Positions 42,967-51,854 of a stretch of DNA of 64,000 nt are shown here, piece by piece. The stretch comes from Pelagihabitans sp965238025 (lineage in GTDB: Bacteria; Bacteroidota; Bacteroidia; Flavobacteriales; Flavobacteriaceae), in contig OZ250162.1 of NCBI GenBank assembly GCA_965238025.1, positions 3,782,001-3,846,000 on the forward strand, read 5' to 3'. The position numbers and the translations under genes are program-made. Below the pieces are notes generated by a model. It saw nothing but the letters and a program-made list of their open reading frames with translations, made no database searches and had not been told where the DNA came from. Each line of letters begins with the position of its first letter. Position 1 is the stretch's first letter.

Positions 42967-44313
42967 ATGAATTTAACGGTAATAGGAACAGGTTATGTTG
43001 GACTTGTAAGCGGAACATGTTTCGCCGAGATGGGAAATATTGTGACTTGTATAGATATTGATGCCAAAAAAATAGAAAACCTTAAAAACGGTATAATACC
43101 TATTTATGAACCTGGTCTCGAAGGCATGGTCAAACGTAACATAGAAAATAAAACCCTTCATTTTGAAACCGATTTAGGGAACAGTTTAAAAAAATGTGAC
43201 ATTGCTTTTATAGCGGTCGGCACACCCATGGGCGAAGATGGTTCGGCAGATTTACAGTTTGTTTTGCAAGTTGCAAAATCTATAGGTCAAGAAATGCAAG
43301 AACGACTAATTGTGGTAGATAAATCTACCGTACCTGTTGGTACGGGGGACTTGGTTAGAGAAACCATTAGCGAGGAACTCGCTAAGCGTAACAAACAAAT
43401 AGAATTTCATGTTGTTTCAAATCCAGAGTTCTTAAAAGAAGGTGATGCCATAAGTGATTTTATGAAACCTGACCGGGTAGTCATAGGTGTTGACAATGAT
43501 TTCGCCCAAAAACAAATGAGTGCACTCTACTCTCCTTTCTTTAGAACACAGGATAGACTAATTACAATGGACATTAGATCGGCGGAAATGACGAAATATG
43601 TTGCGAATGCTATGTTGGCTACAAAAATATCATTCATGAACGAAATTGCCAATATCTGTGAACTTGTGGGTGCTGACGTGAACAAAGTGCGTATTGGTAT
43701 AGGATCAGACAGTCGAATAGGATATAGTTTCATATATCCAGGAAGTGGTTATGGCGGATCGTGCTTCCCTAAAGATGTAAAAGCCCTTAAAAAGACAGCT
43801 GAGGAACATGGTTATAGGGCTAAGTTGATTGACGCGGTAGAACAGGTCAATGACAACCAGAAATTTGTAATAGCCAACAAGGTCATCGATCGTTTTGGTG
43901 AAAATCTAACCGAAAAAACCTTTGCTGTGTGGGGCCTTGCTTTTAAACCCGAAACTGATGATATGCGGGAAGCACCGGCTATTTATGTAATCAAGGAACT
44001 AGTAAAAAGAGGAGCTAAAATAAAAGCTTATGACCCTAAAGCGATAGATGAAGCGAAACATTTTTATTTAAAGGATGTAGGGGGTATTACGTATTGCAAT
44101 TCTAAATATGAGACTCTAAAAGGTGCCGATGCGATGATTTTGCTTACCGAATGGAAAGAATTTCGTTCACCTGATTTTGAAGAATTAAAAACACAATTAA
44201 AACAACCACTGATTTTTGATGGTAGAAACCAGTACAATTATTCATACCTAAAAAATATGGGAATCGAATATCATCAAATAGGAAAAAAAACACCTAAAGA
44301 AAACGCACAATGA
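42967..44313 (+). CDS. ugd: UDP-glucose 6-dehydrogenase
   Basis: 448 residues. The NAD-binding GTGYVGLVSGTCFAEMGN opens the protein. The catalytic Cys is in YPGSGYGGSCFPKDVKALKK, and FKPETDDMREAPA marks the C-terminal UDP-binding domain. It oxidises UDP-glucose twice to UDP-glucuronate. The stop overlaps the next dehydrogenase gene by 4 bp, so the two are translationally coupled. Confidence 0.96.
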   Translation: MNLTVIGTGYVGLVSGTCFAEMGNIVTCIDIDAKKIENLKNGIIPIYEPGLEGMVKRNIENKTLHFETDLGNSLKKCDIAFIAVGTPMGEDGSADLQFVLQVAKSIGQEMQERLIVVDKSTVPVGTGDLVRETISEELAKRNKQIEFHVVSNPEFLKEGDAISDFMKPDRVVIGVDNDFAQKQMSALYSPFFRTQDRLITMDIRSAEMTKYVANAMLATKISFMNEIANICELVGADVNKVRIGIGSDSRIGYSFIYPGSGYGGSCFPKDVKALKKTAEEHGYRAKLIDAVEQVNDNQKFVIANKVIDRFGENLTEKTFAVWGLAFKPETDDMREAPAIYVIKELVKRGAKIKAYDPKAIDEAKHFYLKDVGGITYCNSKYETLKGADAMILLTEWKEFRSPDFEELKTQLKQPLIFDGRNQYNYSYLKNMGIEYHQIGKKTPKENAQ

Positions 44314-45590
44314 AGAGTCAAAAAATAGGAATAATAGGGTTGGGGTATGTGGGCCTCCCCCTAGCCAGGTTATTTGCGACCAAATACCCAGTTATCGGTT
44401 TTGACATAAATCAGGAGCGAGTAAAGGAATTACAATCGGGAACCGATAGTACTTTAGAGGTAGAAGATTCTCTCTTGGGCGAAGTACTGTCAAAAACGCC
44501 CAATATGGAAACCGGTCTTTACTGCAGTTACGATTTAAAAGATCTGGAAAGTTGTAATTGTTTTATTGTTACGGTACCCACCCCAGTGGATAATACCAAA
44601 AGACCTTTGCTCCTACCCCTGTATAAGGCAAGCGAAACAGTTGGCAAGGTTCTAAAAAAAGGGGACGTTGTTATTTATGAGTCTACCGTTTATCCTGGAG
44701 TTACAGAGGAAGAATGTGTTCCTGTTTTAGAAAAAGTAAGTGGCCTAAATTTTAATGTTGATTTTTTTGTTGGTTATTCCCCAGAACGTATCAATCCCGG
44801 GGATAAAAAACACACTGTTGAAAATATTTTAAAAGTCACGGCGGGATCAACTCCTGAAATAGGGAAACAGGTTGATGAGCTGTATAATTCGGTAATTAAG
44901 GCCGGAACGCATTTGGCACCGTCGATAAAAGTTGCAGAAGCTTCAAAGGTGATAGAGAATTCCCAAAGGGATATTAATATTGCCTTTGTCAACGAACTGG
45001 CCAAAATCTTCAATCTTATGGAGATAGACACCTACGATGTTCTTGAGGCTGCAGGAACCAAATGGAATTTTTTACCATTTAAACCCGGCCTTGTGGGTGG
45101 GCACTGTATTGGTATAGACCCATATTATCTGGCACAAAAAGCGCAGACATATGGTTATCATCCCGAAATCATTTTGGCAGGAAGGCGCATGAACGATAGT
45201 ATGGGAAAGTATGTGGCTGCCGAAGTCATTAAATTGATGGTCAGAAAGGATATCAGGATAAAAGCCGCCAAAATTTTAGTGCTTGGCATCACATTTAAAG
45301 AAAATTGCCCCGATGTTCGCAATACAAAAGTTGCGGAATTGGTAGAACAATTGCAGGACTATGGTACTGCTGTAAATATTTACGACCCTTGGGCCGATTC
45401 AGATGATGTGAAAAAAGAATATGGCATTCACATTCTAGAAAAGCTTACCGATGAAAAATATGATGCGGTGGTACTTGCTGTTGCACACGACGAATTTTTG
45501 AACTTAAACTTGAGAGGAATGTTAACCAAAAATGGGGTGCTATACGACATCAAAGGTATTTTAAAGGAACCTGTAGATGCCAGACTCTAG
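44310..45590 (+). CDS. UDP-N-acetylhexosamine 6-dehydrogenase (WbpA/TviB/WecC family)
   Basis: 426 residues. The N-terminus GIIGLGYVGLPLARLFATKYPV, TVPTPVDNTKRP, VVIYESTVYPGVTEEECVPV and GYSPERINPGDKKH, and the catalytic Cys in PGLVGGHCIGIDPYYLAQKA, are all diagnostic of UDP-GlcNAc/GalNAc (or ManNAc) 6-dehydrogenases as distinct from Ugd. The product should be a UDP-hexosaminuronate for the polysaccharide. Sequence alone does not settle which epimer. It overlaps ugd by 4 bp. Confidence 0.93.
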   Translation: MKSQKIGIIGLGYVGLPLARLFATKYPVIGFDINQERVKELQSGTDSTLEVEDSLLGEVLSKTPNMETGLYCSYDLKDLESCNCFIVTVPTPVDNTKRPLLLPLYKASETVGKVLKKGDVVIYESTVYPGVTEEECVPVLEKVSGLNFNVDFFVGYSPERINPGDKKHTVENILKVTAGSTPEIGKQVDELYNSVIKAGTHLAPSIKVAEASKVIENSQRDINIAFVNELAKIFNLMEIDTYDVLEAAGTKWNFLPFKPGLVGGHCIGIDPYYLAQKAQTYGYHPEIILAGRRMNDSMGKYVAAEVIKLMVRKDIRIKAAKILVLGITFKENCPDVRNTKVAELVEQLQDYGTAVNIYDPWADSDDVKKEYGIHILEKLTDEKYDAVVLAVAHDEFLNLNLRGMLTKNGVLYDIKGILKEPVDARL

Positions 45591-45624
45591 GCAATGTTAA
45601 TTCAGATAAAGCCTTGGATTTTAG

Positions 45625-46518
45625 TCAAGTTTGCCAGCTTTTAGGAATAAAATTGTTTTCTAAATTTGCATTTTTAGAAGCATTTAAAATAAAGTATAGT
45701 ATATGTTTTAATTTCCATGCGCAAATGACTTGATCCCTTCGTAAACAAAGTTTTTCTTTTGAAATTGTACTTCCATTAGTTATATGACAGCCTCTTAAAG
45801 CGGTGGCGCAAGAATTGTATCCGACTTTAAAAACGGTATCAAAGGCAAGTTTATTAAAATGGGAGTGCCCTCCATAAGGATAGGCAAAATGCTTAATTTC
45901 CCCGCAATACCTTTCAAGCACTTGTTTTGATTGCCATAAATCTTCCTCCATCTGATTTGTGGACATTACCCCTACATTGTCGTGCGCCATGGTATGCGAC
46001 CCTATCTCATGCCCGTTTTTCAACAAAAATTCTACCTCCTTCCAATTTGCAAATTTTATTGGTGGCATTTTTAGCTTCTCTTTGCAAAATCCCGAGATTT
46101 TACTAGAGTCTTTTAAACCTATAGTTTCAGGGTTAATGTAAAAGCAAGCCTTGGCCCCATAATTATCCAATATTTTAGCTGCTTGCATATTGTTCTTGAA
46201 ACCATCATCTGAACTCCACGAAATATAGGGTCTATCAACCTTTCCAGAAATTAATCGGTCAACCGCTTCTGTTTGGGAAATAAACTCGTGGTGTTTGGAG
46301 AGTACCTTAAGTAATTTGTCGAATTTTTCTTCTTCATCTTTGAATACGTGATGAATGTAAAGAAACTGTATCCGAGGCTGCTCAAACCACTGTTGTGCGC
46401 TCGAAAAGTTATTCTTCACCGAAAGGAAATCCAGGGCGACGTTCCTAAAAACATCCCTTATAGAAAAGCCATGGTATTTTTTTACTTCGCTATAATTTAG
46501 CGTCAAATCCATTTGCAA
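45625..46518 (-). CDS. NodB-type polysaccharide deacetylase family protein
   Basis: 297 residues. The first Met is followed by another at residue 3 and either may be used. NodB homology domain: SWSSDDGFKNNMQAAKIL (the metal/catalytic DD; the usual TFDDG is SSDDG here), GHEIGSHTMAHDNVG with HxxxH, and FAYPYGGHSHF. There is no signal peptide, so it may act in the cytoplasm or on lipid-linked intermediates. It is oriented against the surrounding genes and converges on the dehydrogenase gene with 34 bp between stops. The role would be N- or O-deacetylation of a sugar unit (inference). Confidence 0.87.
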   Translation of the reverse strand: MQMDLTLNYSEVKKYHGFSIRDVFRNVALDFLSVKNNFSSAQQWFEQPRIQFLYIHHVFKDEEEKFDKLLKVLSKHHEFISQTEAVDRLISGKVDRPYISWSSDDGFKNNMQAAKILDNYGAKACFYINPETIGLKDSSKISGFCKEKLKMPPIKFANWKEVEFLLKNGHEIGSHTMAHDNVGVMSTNQMEEDLWQSKQVLERYCGEIKHFAYPYGGHSHFNKLAFDTVFKVGYNSCATALRGCHITNGSTISKEKLCLRRDQVICAWKLKHILYFILNASKNANLENNFIPKSWQT

Positions 46519-46889
46519 TCAATTTAAGTGAGGTGGCGGTGTCAAAATTAAGCATATCAATCTCAAACTTATATGCTAGCAGTAAGATTTTTAATCAAGT
46601 GTTTTTTTATTGAGCAAATTCACATTCGGCCCACAAATTATCACAAAATGAACCAACTGTTAAAAAAAAGTGTATTTCATCGAATAAATCGGTAGTTAAA
46701 CAACCTTTTTAAATATTCTGCCCGTAATTAACAACAAATTTCAAAGAAATAGTTCCGTTCATCGAAAAGTACAATGCTTTTCATCGAAAAAAATTGGAAT
46801 ATCGGATATAATAAAAAAAATAACGCGATTTTTATAATCCCAAAATCTTAATAACAAATTAACTTAACCCGCAAACTTCTGTAAACGCT
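46519..46889. promoter_or_regulatory. AT-rich divergent promoter region with TTCATCGAA repeats
   Basis: 371 bp with no ORF. TTCATCGAA occurs at 46676-46684, 46758-46766 and 46780-46788. The last two are 22 bp apart and extend to TTCATCGAAAA, as expected for a dimeric activator reading two turns of DNA. They lie about 100-130 bp before the beta-helix lipoprotein start. Confidence 0.4.
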
Positions 46890-49286
46890 ATGACCCCCAC
46901 TAAATTTGTCACTAATGTGGCGCTCCTCATTTTTGTCCTGTTTTTTTCAATCAATTGTTCAAAAGATACCGATTTGTTATCAGAGTATGCAATTTCCGAT
47001 GAAAAGGATGTATTATTTTCTGAATTTATAATTGATGATGTGTATAATATTTCCCCCAAGGGAAGCATCACTATTGACGTTTTATCAAATGATCTGATCA
47101 AGGAACAGTCCAGCGTGGTGATTACAAAAATTTCAAATCCTTCTTTGGGGGTAGTTGAAATTAATGATGATAATACACTTACTTATACCTTGGGAGCGAT
47201 TCCGTCTGACCCGGCTCCATTAACAAACTCGACAACGAGCGACGACAATTCCTCTTCACAATCAAATGAAACCGAGGAAACAGAAGCGAACCCAGAAACA
47301 GATGCCACGACGGAAACAGATGCCACCACGGAAGCGGATGCCACCACGGAAACGAATGAGACTCACGAAACAGAAAATGCAACAGATACTACTGAATCAG
47401 AGACTCAGACCGACACTTTTACCTATACAACAGAGATTGAGGATGAAAACGGTAACACCACTACCGAAGAGGGTACCGTTACCATGGTAATAGAAGAAGA
47501 GGAGGAAGAACCAGTTCAGGAAGAAGAACCAGTTCAAGAAGATCCGGTCGAAGAAAATCCAGTCGAAGAAGATCCAGTCGAAGAAGATCCAGTCGAAGAA
47601 GATCCAGTCGAAGAAGATCCAGTCGAAGAAGATCCAGTCGAAGAAGATCCAGTTGAAGAAGATCCAGTTGAAGAAGAAGATTGTACCTCAGATCAAATAA
47701 TTCCGGAATATAGGTTGAATGGTGTATGGTCAAGCGGACAGAACGAGTTAGCAGTTTCCTACGGTACCGAGATCGTCTTTAGCATGTTACCCAATAACAT
47801 TGAAGTTACTGTTCAATTCCCTGACGGCACTATCGTTGGTGACAATTTTAATATAGGAGCTGTAACACCCGCCAACAATGGGGCATACCTATTGACTTCA
47901 GCAGAGGGTTGTACTACGATCATTAATTTAACAGTGGAAGAAGAAGTAGAAGAAGAACCTGTTGTAATTCCTGAAAATGCACGTTTTGTAGCCACAAATG
48001 GCAGCTCGAACAATGATGGAAAATCACCAGATTTTCCTTGGAATATAGAGCATGCTTTTAACGTGGCCCAAGCCGGACAAATTGTTTATGTAAAAGCTGG
48101 AAACTATGGAAATAAAAATTTAAGGGTTGCAGGCAGTGGAACTGCTGGAAATCCCATAAAATTTATTGGATACAAAAACGATCTGGATGATATCATTTCT
48201 CAAAACGAGGCTGTGGTTAGCTTTCAAGATTACAAAAACAACAATAATAATTTAGATACTTCCTTAATGCCCACTATTATAGGAGATGATTCGGGTACTC
48301 AAGAAGCCAGTGCAGGCATACTGTTGGAGAATAATTATGTTGAAATTCACAATTTTCAAATTGTTCGGAAAAAGCACGGTATATGGCTAACAGGCGACCA
48401 TTGCGTGCTAAGAAATTTTATTACCGCCGATTGTGATTCAGATGCCTCAAACGGTAAGGGAGTGGGAATTTATACCTTGGAATCCGATTATAGCACCATT
48501 AAGGACTGTTTAGTAATAAATGCTGGAATATCCGGTATTATTATTCAAAGTGGTGATCATCAGCAACATTTTAACAATAAAGTCTATTCTGATAAAGCCT
48601 CTAACCCAACCGATTACTATTGTTATTTAACAGGTGACTCAGAGCGAAATATTATACGCAATGTTTACGTAGAGCGAATTGGTACATTATCTCATCCTGG
48701 GCACGGACTCGGTGGTTTTCAAAAGATTTCCTACAATGAGTTCTACGATGCACATGTAGTAAATACGAATATAGAATTGTCTTATGCCGGAACAAATAAT
48801 AATCTGTTCAAAGGTTTTCATATTGATGGAAATGCTGATTCATACCGTTATCATTATGCAATTCAGATAGCGAATGGATCACATAGTAATCGTTTCGAGG
48901 ATTTTAGAATTACCGGAGGAAACGGAATTCAATTCTTGGACTGGGGTGCCAGAGGTGATACCTCTCAATGGGTTCAGTATAATGAGGTAGATGCCGGTCA
49001 TCACAATACGTTTGAAAGAGGCACTATCCAAAACGCCACTTACGGGATTATGTTTCATTCATATGAACAATTAAACGGTATTGCCCATGACAATACATTT
49101 AACAATATCACCTTTAAAGATATGACTGCAGTCTTTAGGGTAGATAGACCAAATAATGGTAATAGAATGAATGATTGCAGAATTGAAAACACCGAAAGAC
49201 TTCAAGATGTACATTTTGGCAATACATTAAATTTTGATTTTGGAAACACAACCTTTATCAATAATGGGTTTGCCGACCCCAATTAA
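46890..49286 (+). CDS. surface lipoprotein with acidic repeat linkers, Ig-like module and right-handed beta-helix domain
   Basis: 798 residues. Lipoprotein signal MTPTKFVTNVALLIFVLFFS with lipobox INC, followed by SKDTD, which resembles a Bacteroidota surface-export signal. Next come a cadherin-like segment (SITIDVLSNDL), a Thr/Glu linker (about 115-200), nine DPVEE-type pentapeptides, one ~90-residue Ig-like module (about 264-350) of the type found in the two giant oxidases, and a parallel beta-helix domain (about 362-798) starting ARFVATNGSSNNDGKSP. Beta-helix proteins of this kind are usually polysaccharide lyases or uronate epimerases, so it may trim or modify the exopolysaccharide at the surface. 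Catalytic residues were not identified. Confidence 0.85.
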   Translation: MTPTKFVTNVALLIFVLFFSINCSKDTDLLSEYAISDEKDVLFSEFIIDDVYNISPKGSITIDVLSNDLIKEQSSVVITKISNPSLGVVEINDDNTLTYTLGAIPSDPAPLTNSTTSDDNSSSQSNETEETEANPETDATTETDATTEADATTETNETHETENATDTTESETQTDTFTYTTEIEDENGNTTTEEGTVTMVIEEEEEEPVQEEEPVQEDPVEENPVEEDPVEEDPVEEDPVEEDPVEEDPVEEDPVEEDPVEEEDCTSDQIIPEYRLNGVWSSGQNELAVSYGTEIVFSMLPNNIEVTVQFPDGTIVGDNFNIGAVTPANNGAYLLTSAEGCTTIINLTVEEEVEEEPVVIPENARFVATNGSSNNDGKSPDFPWNIEHAFNVAQAGQIVYVKAGNYGNKNLRVAGSGTAGNPIKFIGYKNDLDDIISQNEAVVSFQDYKNNNNNLDTSLMPTIIGDDSGTQEASAGILLENNYVEIHNFQIVRKKHGIWLTGDHCVLRNFITADCDSDASNGKGVGIYTLESDYSTIKDCLVINAGISGIIIQSGDHQQHFNNKVYSDKASNPTDYYCYLTGDSERNIIRNVYVERIGTLSHPGHGLGGFQKISYNEFYDAHVVNTNIELSYAGTNNNLFKGFHIDGNADSYRYHYAIQIANGSHSNRFEDFRITGGNGIQFLDWGARGDTSQWVQYNEVDAGHHNTFERGTIQNATYGIMFHSYEQLNGIAHDNTFNNITFKDMTAVFRVDRPNNGNRMNDCRIENTERLQDVHFGNTLNFDFGNTTFINNGFADPN
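47541..47675 (+). repeat. nine 15-bp coding repeats (DPVEE)
   Basis: GATCCAGTCGAAGAA repeated nine times from 47541. The first two units have single substitutions and the last two have GTT for GTC. The number of units can change in steps of five residues without altering the frame. Confidence 0.97.
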
Positions 49287-49309
49287 AATTCAATAGCCCA
49301 TTGAATTTC

Positions 49310-49338
49310 AAAACGCTGAATATGGTATTCAGCGTTTT
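49310..49338 (+). terminator. rho-independent terminator after the beta-helix lipoprotein
   Basis: A perfect 13-bp stem AAAACGCTGAATA / TATTCAGCGTTTT with loop TGG, continued by TTATTT. Confidence 0.92.
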
Positions 49339-49528
49339 TTATTTGTTCATTTTTTAACAGTTAAACTGATTTAAAGGTTATTTATATAATTGTAGGGGTA
49401 GTTATTAATTAATTTTATGAAATTTGCAAAAAATAATAACCGACAAACTTTTTTTTATTTTAGACCGTTGTACTTGAAATAGCCAGTTCTAAAATTTAAA
49501 GACTGAATTTTATATTAAAAAATTATAC

Positions 49529-50644
49529 ATGAGCAAAACCGCATTGATTACCGGAGTAACTGGGCAGGATGGTGCCTACCTGAGTGAGTTTTTATTAAAA
49601 AAAGGATATACTGTTCATGGCTTAAAACGCCGGTCTTCCCTATTCAATACCGATCGCATTGATCATTTATATCAAGACCCTCATGTCGAGCATAGAAGTT
49701 TTGTCCTGCACTATGGTGATATGACAGATAGCACAAATCTTATACGGTTAATACAGGAAATACAACCGGATGAAATCTATAACTTGGCGGCAATGAGTCA
49801 CGTTCATGTATCCTTTGAAGTACCCGAATATACTGGTAATGCAGATGGTCTCGGAACCTTACGTATTTTAGATGCAGTAAGATTGCTAGGGCTGACAGAT
49901 AAAACACGAATTTATCAAGCATCAACATCAGAACTTTATGGTAAAGTCCAGGAAGTACCACAGAGCGAGACGACCCCATTTTATCCGAGAAGTCCTTATG
50001 CAGTAGCAAAAATGTATGCTTACTGGATTACAGTTAATTACCGGGAGGCTTATGGTATGTACGCATGTAACGGGATTTTATTCAACCATGAATCCCCTAT
50101 TCGTGGGGAGACGTTCGTAACAAGAAAAATTACAAGGGCAACGGCGAGAATTGCGCTCGGACTTCAGGACAAATTATATTTGGGCAACCTTGATGCGCAA
50201 AGGGATTGGGGGCATGCTAAGGACTACGTACGGATGATGTGGATGATTCTTCAAGCAGATGAAGCCGAGGACTGGGTAATCGCTACCGGAAAAACAACTC
50301 CTGTTCGCGAATTCGTTCGTATGAGCTTCTCTGAAGTAGGTATTGAACTGGAATTTAAGGGGGAAGGAGTTAATGAAAAAGCTTTTGTAAAAGCTTGCAA
50401 TAATCCCGATTATCAATTAGAAATAGGTAAAGAAGTTTTGGCCGTAGACCCAAAATATTTTAGACCAACAGAAGTAGAATTATTAATCGGCGATGCTTCT
50501 AAAGCCAATAATAAATTGGGATGGACTCCAGAATTTGAACTTAAAGATTTGGTAAAGGATATGATGCAAAGCGATGTTAAACTAATGCAAAAAGATCAGT
50601 ATCTCAGAAGTGGAGGATACAGAACATTGAACTATTTTGAATAA
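49529..50644 (+). CDS. gmd: GDP-mannose 4,6-dehydratase
   Basis: 371 residues. TGVTGQDGAYLSEFLLKKGY at the N-terminus, GLKRRSSLFNTDRI, the catalytic region ASTSELYGKVQEVPQ with YPRSPYAVAKMYAYW (YxxxK), GILFNHESPIRGETFVTRKI and GNLDAQRDWGHAKDYV are diagnostic. It makes GDP-4-keto-6-deoxymannose, the substrate of the next gene. After a terminator and a 190-bp gap it starts a long plus-strand gene run for polymer assembly. Confidence 0.98.
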   Translation: MSKTALITGVTGQDGAYLSEFLLKKGYTVHGLKRRSSLFNTDRIDHLYQDPHVEHRSFVLHYGDMTDSTNLIRLIQEIQPDEIYNLAAMSHVHVSFEVPEYTGNADGLGTLRILDAVRLLGLTDKTRIYQASTSELYGKVQEVPQSETTPFYPRSPYAVAKMYAYWITVNYREAYGMYACNGILFNHESPIRGETFVTRKITRATARIALGLQDKLYLGNLDAQRDWGHAKDYVRMMWMILQADEAEDWVIATGKTTPVREFVRMSFSEVGIELEFKGEGVNEKAFVKACNNPDYQLEIGKEVLAVDPKYFRPTEVELLIGDASKANNKLGWTPEFELKDLVKDMMQSDVKLMQKDQYLRSGGYRTLNYFE

Positions 50645-50753
50645 AATACCATTGTTTTAAAATTTTAATTTTAATAGGCTTAAATGTTCAAATCCCAATG
50701 AGGCTTTGGGCATTTAGCTTTTTAGCAACCATCTTTAATCGCATAAAAAATAG

Positions 50754-51836
50754 ATGAAAAAGAATTCTAAAATTTATATTGCAGGACATAGAGGGCTAGT
50801 AGGAAGTGCCATTCTAAAAAATTTAAAAGCCAGGGGGTATGATAATTTTGTTACCAGAACCCATTCCGAATTAGATCTCACCGATGCGGGTCAGGTATCC
50901 GATTTTTTTAAGGAGGAAAAGCCCGAGTATGTATTTTTAGCCGCGGCAAAGGTTGGCGGAATCGTTGCTAATAATACTTTTCGTGCTGAATTCATCTATG
51001 AAAACCTAATGATACAGAACAATGTAATTCATCATAGTTATTTAAATGATGTTAAAAAATTACTTTTTTTGGGAAGCACATGTATCTATCCGAAGAACTG
51101 CCCGCAACCAATGAAAGAAGATTTCTTATTAACAGATACGCTTGAATACACCAATGAACCATATGCGATAGCTAAAATTGCTGGTATTAAAATGTGTGAA
51201 AGCTACAACTTACAATACGGTACAAACTTCATTTCGGTTATGCCAACCAACCTATATGGGCCTAATGATAACTTTGACCTCAAAAAATCACATGTATTAC
51301 CGGCATTAATTCGTAAGATACACCTTGGTAAGGCAATAGAAAATAAGGAATGGGATGTTATTCGAAAAGACCTTAATAATTTACCAATAGGTGGAGTTGA
51401 TGGAAACACTAGTGAGACTGATATTCTCGAAACACTTAAAAATTATGGTATAAACGTATCCTCCTCGAACGAAGTTAGCGTTGAAATATGGGGAAGTGGT
51501 AAGCCGATGCGAGAATTTTTATGGTCTGAGGATATGGCCGATGCATGTGTATATATCATGGAGAATAGAAATTTTGAGGATACACATTCCGATTCAAAAG
51601 AGATTCGTAATACCCATATAAATATAGGGACGGGGGTAGATATATCAATAAGCGACCTGGCAGAAACAATAAAATCTGAAATAAATTTTAAGGGTAGGTT
51701 CGAATATAATAAGGACAAACCGGATGGTACTTTGAAAAAACTCACCGATGTCAGCAAATTGAATTCTCTGGGATGGAAACACACCATAGAACTAGAAGAA
51801 GGTATACATAAGATGTATTCATGGTATCTTCAATAA
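50754..51836 (+). CDS. fcl: GDP-L-fucose synthase
   Basis: 360 residues. IYIAGHRGLVGSAILKNL, AAAKVGGIVANNT, FLGSTCIYPKNCPQPMKE, YAIAKIAGIKMCESYN (YxxxK) and MPTNLYGPNDNFD are family hallmarks. It is longer than the E. coli enzyme (321) because of an insertion near residues 205-245 (NNLPIGGVDGNTSETD), as seen in many Bacteroidota homologues. With Gmd it makes GDP-L-fucose from GDP-mannose. A 109-bp gap separates the two genes. Confidence 0.96.
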   Translation: MKKNSKIYIAGHRGLVGSAILKNLKARGYDNFVTRTHSELDLTDAGQVSDFFKEEKPEYVFLAAAKVGGIVANNTFRAEFIYENLMIQNNVIHHSYLNDVKKLLFLGSTCIYPKNCPQPMKEDFLLTDTLEYTNEPYAIAKIAGIKMCESYNLQYGTNFISVMPTNLYGPNDNFDLKKSHVLPALIRKIHLGKAIENKEWDVIRKDLNNLPIGGVDGNTSETDILETLKNYGINVSSSNEVSVEIWGSGKPMREFLWSEDMADACVYIMENRNFEDTHSDSKEIRNTHINIGTGVDISISDLAETIKSEINFKGRFEYNKDKPDGTLKKLTDVSKLNSLGWKHTIELEEGIHKMYSWYLQ

Positions 51837-51854
51837 CAAAAAATTAAGCCTAAA

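Noticed and set aside
47541..47675. CRISPR-like appearance of the 15-bp repeats
   Set aside because: The units are contiguous without spacers and encode DPVEE in frame, so they are a protein repeat.
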